From a virus: 64,000 nucleotides of DNA. Position 1 is the first letter of the stretch, and the number at the start of each line of letters is the position of its first letter. A program made the translations under genes and the position numbers. The notes below the pieces were generated by a model. That model made no database searches, was not told the DNA's origin, and saw nothing but the letters and a program-made list of their open reading frames with translations. Below are positions 61,426-64,000 of the stretch, in pieces. Where the stretch lies: the IMG/VR virus record IMGVR_UViG_3300027754_005989, positions 62,001-126,000 of that record, one strand, 5' to 3'.

Positions 61426-62501
61426 TGGCTATTACGAGAATTTCATCGCAAGATGGTGGTTATACTGTTGGGAGTCTATCGGTTTTTCCAAATGCGATTG
61501 ACTCTCGATATCAGCTTTATGAGGCCAAAAATAACGCTGAAACCAAACTTGTTCAAACTCTGACATATTCCGCAAAATATATAGTAGTTGACAACAATGA
61601 CCTTTTCCCGTCAACAGGTATTCTGAGGGTGGGACCTCCTCCGGGGCAACCCGGAGCGGCGGAAATGATTTACTACGAAAGTAAGACAAATGGTGCTTTT
61701 AAAAATCTGATCAGAGCTTTTGCTGGTTCTAGACAGAATTATTGGCCTGTTGGCAGTTTTGTGACAAATAGCGTTTTTGCAGAGCACCATAATTCCTGTA
61801 AAGACGCCATCCTGAACATAGAACAGGATTTGGGGATAGAAGTCTTTCCAACTACAGGATCGCTGAATCAAATTCTCAAAGCTCAAGAAAACAAATTTTT
61901 GGCACCAAGGGCAGTCTTCCGTGCTCAACCCATCAAAGGTCCTCCCGGCACTAAAATACGCTTTCAAAACTTCAGTACAGGACCATTAGTCCGCAACCTC
62001 TGGGATTTTGGCGACGGCACGACATCTGTCGATAGATCGCCTGTGCACACCTATCAAAAAGAAGGAAACTACACAGTCAAATTAAATATCATCAGCACCC
62101 TTGGAGCTCAAGGCATTGCAGAGAAAGCTGGATACATAACAATCAACGAATCTGAAAGACAGCCGTTTTTTTATGTTTTGCCAACCACCGACACGATCAT
62201 ACCCGGATATTCTCTCAAATATGCAACCGAAACTCTTGGAGATCCTGATCTTGCCACAACATTTACATACATGGACCAAACCGATGGCAATATCGTTCAA
62301 CGATTCTGGGTATTCGACGGTGCTGGCAAACATAATGGCGAACAGGTAGAGGGCAATTCAATTACCGAATATGATCCGAATATTCACATGACGACCTATG
62401 TTTATGACAAACCGGGAGAATACAGGCCTTCTCTTCTGACTTTGTTCGAGAATCAAAAACTACAAAGAGCCTTCCTAACAGACAAAATCGTGGTGATATA
62501 A
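61425..62501 (+). CDS. PKD-domain virion protein 1 (358 aa)
   Basis: ATG within TGATG, GAGGAG upstream. N-terminal 150 residues are beta-rich and include 'FAEHHNSCKDAILNIEQDLG', a motif repeated in the next gene. Then a PKD domain at about 175-245: 'GTKIRFQNFSTGPLVRNLWD', 'FGDGTTSVDRSPVHTYQKEG' and 'NYTVKLNIIST'. A second beta domain follows with another PKD-like 'IVQRFWVFDGAG' segment. PKD domains mediate protein-protein or glycan contacts; likely adhesin/fibre. Stop overlaps next ATG (TAATG). Confidence 0.88.
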   Translation: MAITRISSQDGGYTVGSLSVFPNAIDSRYQLYEAKNNAETKLVQTLTYSAKYIVVDNNDLFPSTGILRVGPPPGQPGAAEMIYYESKTNGAFKNLIRAFAGSRQNYWPVGSFVTNSVFAEHHNSCKDAILNIEQDLGIEVFPTTGSLNQILKAQENKFLAPRAVFRAQPIKGPPGTKIRFQNFSTGPLVRNLWDFGDGTTSVDRSPVHTYQKEGNYTVKLNIISTLGAQGIAEKAGYITINESERQPFFYVLPTTDTIIPGYSLKYATETLGDPDLATTFTYMDQTDGNIVQRFWVFDGAGKHNGEQVEGNSITEYDPNIHMTTYVYDKPGEYRPSLLTLFENQKLQRAFLTDKIVVI

Positions 62502-64000
62502 TGGCAGATTTAAGTAATTTTCCTGCAATTCTTGACACCAATGTTGAACTCTATCATGTAAGTGATGGACTTCGTGTTGTGCTTGCCGAAGATTATAATC
62601 CCGGCGATACATCAATTACCGTGCTAGGCGACGAAGAAATGATGAGGCGGTTTACACCAACCGGCATCATCACGCTCACGGAACAATGCAGCGAACCAGA
62701 ACTCAGAGCAATCAGTTTTTCCTACACATCCAGAACACTAACCACATTTGATGGATTGATTCTTCTGGATGGTTTTACAGATGTAGGCAAACCAAAATCC
62801 ATCACAAATGTCACCCAAAATGTGATGGCCCAACATCACAACAGTCTCAAAGATGCACTAATAAATATCGAAGAATTTGCAGGGATAAAGGGCGAGGTTG
62901 GACCTCGTCCTCTTGAGGGAACGATGGAAGAACGCATCAACTATCTGAGGAGCATAGTTTTACAACCCAAGGCTTGGTTTTCCAGCAATAAACAAATCGG
63001 TTTGGCTCCTCTAACTGTCGAATTCACCAACAAGAGTTTTCGTTTGGGAACAGACGGCAATTCGCAAACCGTTAGCTATATTTGGGATTTTGAGTATGAT
63101 CCCAGCGTTACCCCAACAACAATCTGTAACGCCACTTCGGTTGTACCATCGACAATCAGCCATGTTCTGATAAGAGATTTGGATGGAGGTGCGATCACAA
63201 AAACCTATTATGACCCCGGAATTTTCAGCGTTAAACTCACCGTGACAAATAATTTTGGCTCTGATAGCGTTATTTTCGACGACTACATTCAAGCTCGTTT
63301 TCCTGCGCCACTTGATGCTTGCATTGAATTCACGCAGCGTGCGAATCAAGTTGTCATACTGGGCACAAATCCTACCGGTGGTCCCTATATTCAGACGAAC
63401 TCAACCACTCCAGTCATTAGAAGTCCTGTCAATAATATCATTGACATGTACATTAACCCCGGAGAAAACACTACAAACGCACCCGGATACACTTTTGCTG
63501 GCGAAGAATTAGATGGAGCTTCTCCTATTGATCCAATTATTCAATACACTTGGTCTTTATCAGATGATATTCCACACAGCAACGCAAGCACAGCAAGAGC
63601 GGTGTATAGCGTTGGTGGTTTTTATGATCTAATTTTGAGGTGCGACACTCAATTTGGTGCATATAAAATTACAAAATATCCCAAGGCTTTTGATATTGTA
63701 GAAAAATTAAATTTATGGCTATGGCTGTCTAATCCCTTGGACTCTTCTGATGTATCTGTATCTGAATTCGGTTTATTAAGCGAAACTTTCAAAACCGCTA
63801 CTGCCAACACCACAATTGCCAGAAATTATACATTTCTAGAAGACAATTCCCCATCTTATGTCGTGCCAAATGAAATTCAACAACAAAGAGAATTTAGAAA
63901 TAATGTAGGTTTTGCCCGCAATACCACCGCATCTTCTGGCAACAATGGTACAGGATATTTGTATTGGGCAACAGGCAGAAGTCCTTTGGACAGTAAATCG
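62501..64000 (+). CDS. PKD-domain virion protein 2, 3' end outside window (500+ aa)
   Basis: ATG overlaps the preceding stop by one base. The frame stays open to the right edge (500 codons). 'VMAQHHNSLKDALINIEEFA' is a paralogous copy of 'FAEHHNSCKDAILNIEQDLG' of the preceding gene. PKD domain at about 165-265: 'LAPLTVEFTNKSFRLGTDGN', 'SYIWDFEYDPSV', 'YYDPGIFSVKLTVTNNFGSD'. A second PKD-like unit ends around residue 400 ('DPIIQYTWSLSDDIPHSNAS', 'RAVYSVGGFYDLILRC'). Multi-domain adhesin or fibre, beta-rich, no transmembrane segment. Confidence 0.85.
   Translation, partial: MADLSNFPAILDTNVELYHVSDGLRVVLAEDYNPGDTSITVLGDEEMMRRFTPTGIITLTEQCSEPELRAISFSYTSRTLTTFDGLILLDGFTDVGKPKSITNVTQNVMAQHHNSLKDALINIEEFAGIKGEVGPRPLEGTMEERINYLRSIVLQPKAWFSSNKQIGLAPLTVEFTNKSFRLGTDGNSQTVSYIWDFEYDPSVTPTTICNATSVVPSTISHVLIRDLDGGAITKTYYDPGIFSVKLTVTNNFGSDSVIFDDYIQARFPAPLDACIEFTQRANQVVILGTNPTGGPYIQTNSTTPVIRSPVNNIIDMYINPGENTTNAPGYTFAGEELDGASPIDPIIQYTWSLSDDIPHSNASTARAVYSVGGFYDLILRCDTQFGAYKITKYPKAFDIVEKLNLWLWLSNPLDSSDVSVSEFGLLSETFKTATANTTIARNYTFLEDNSPSYVVPNEIQQQREFRNNVGFARNTTASSGNNGTGYLYWATGRSPLDSKS

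Noticed and set aside
1-64000. Prophage or integrated element
   Set aside because: No integrase, attachment repeats or host genes were seen; gene density and promoter classes are those of a lytic phage. A negative statement about this window only.

Overview
The window looks like part of a large, lytic, contractile-tailed phage (myovirus) of a probably Gram-negative bacterium. Evidence: a complete tail-tip/baseplate gene series with T4/P2-type members (a very long tape-measure-like protein, gp53-like LysM-type wedge protein, hub, gp5/gpV-like spike, gp25-like, gp6/gpJ-like, gpI-like protein), dense packing with many 1-8 nt overlaps (ATGA, TGATG), strong Shine-Dalgarno sites, dozens of very small genes, one tRNA, T4-type late promoter boxes (NATAAATA/NTAAATA), and a small lipoprotein. 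No terminase, portal, capsid, sheath, polymerase or integrase lies in these 64 kb, so this is a segment of a bigger genome. The host cannot be named from the sequence.

Region 1 (1-13.2 kb) holds about 28 small, almost all rightward genes of mostly unknown function, typical of an early/accessory region. A conserved promoter-like sequence (core TAATTGTATTTTTGAAACG, then AACTTCC and GTA) occurs ten times here and I did not see it elsewhere. Between 11.0 and 13.2 kb the genes form near-identical cassettes: terminator, upstream element, promoter, a 29-nt 5' leader hairpin, gene(s), terminator. A leftward tRNA-Gly(UCC) at 4.8 kb overlaps the end of a small leftward gene. Region 2 (13.2-13.8 kb) is non-coding: AT-rich DNA, a G-quadruplex-capable C/G tract, and eleven 21/22-bp tandem repeats at the point where the transcription pattern changes.

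Region 3 (13.8-37.4 kb) mixes strands. It encodes polysaccharide/glycosylation enzymes (UDP-galactopyranose mutase, three glycosyltransferase-like proteins, a TylF-type methyltransferase), a 712-residue delta-60 repeat beta-propeller protein, proteases (ClpP-like, C39-like, a membrane-anchored HExxH protein, a small SprT-like protein), an AdoMet-decarboxylase-like protein, and three RNA-repair-type enzymes (2H phosphoesterase, SAK-type HAD phosphatase, CCA-adding-type nucleotidyltransferase). Many otherwise unrelated proteins here begin with one of two short tags, 'Y[IF]x[FY]LSGV[IL][SN]E' or an 'FxE[FYW][LM]'-type amphipathic stretch ending in acidic residues, reminiscent of T4 capsid-targeting sequences.

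Region 4 (37.4-64 kb) is a rightward structural operon: pre-tape-measure genes, a Pmp3-like membrane peptide, the 2228-residue tape-measure-like protein with long arrays of hydrophobic repeats, the baseplate series, then fibre/adhesin genes with PKD domains running off the right edge. One leftward gene, a nucleoside 2-deoxyribosyltransferase-like enzyme, is embedded in it.

All family assignments are by reading motifs; no database search was possible.
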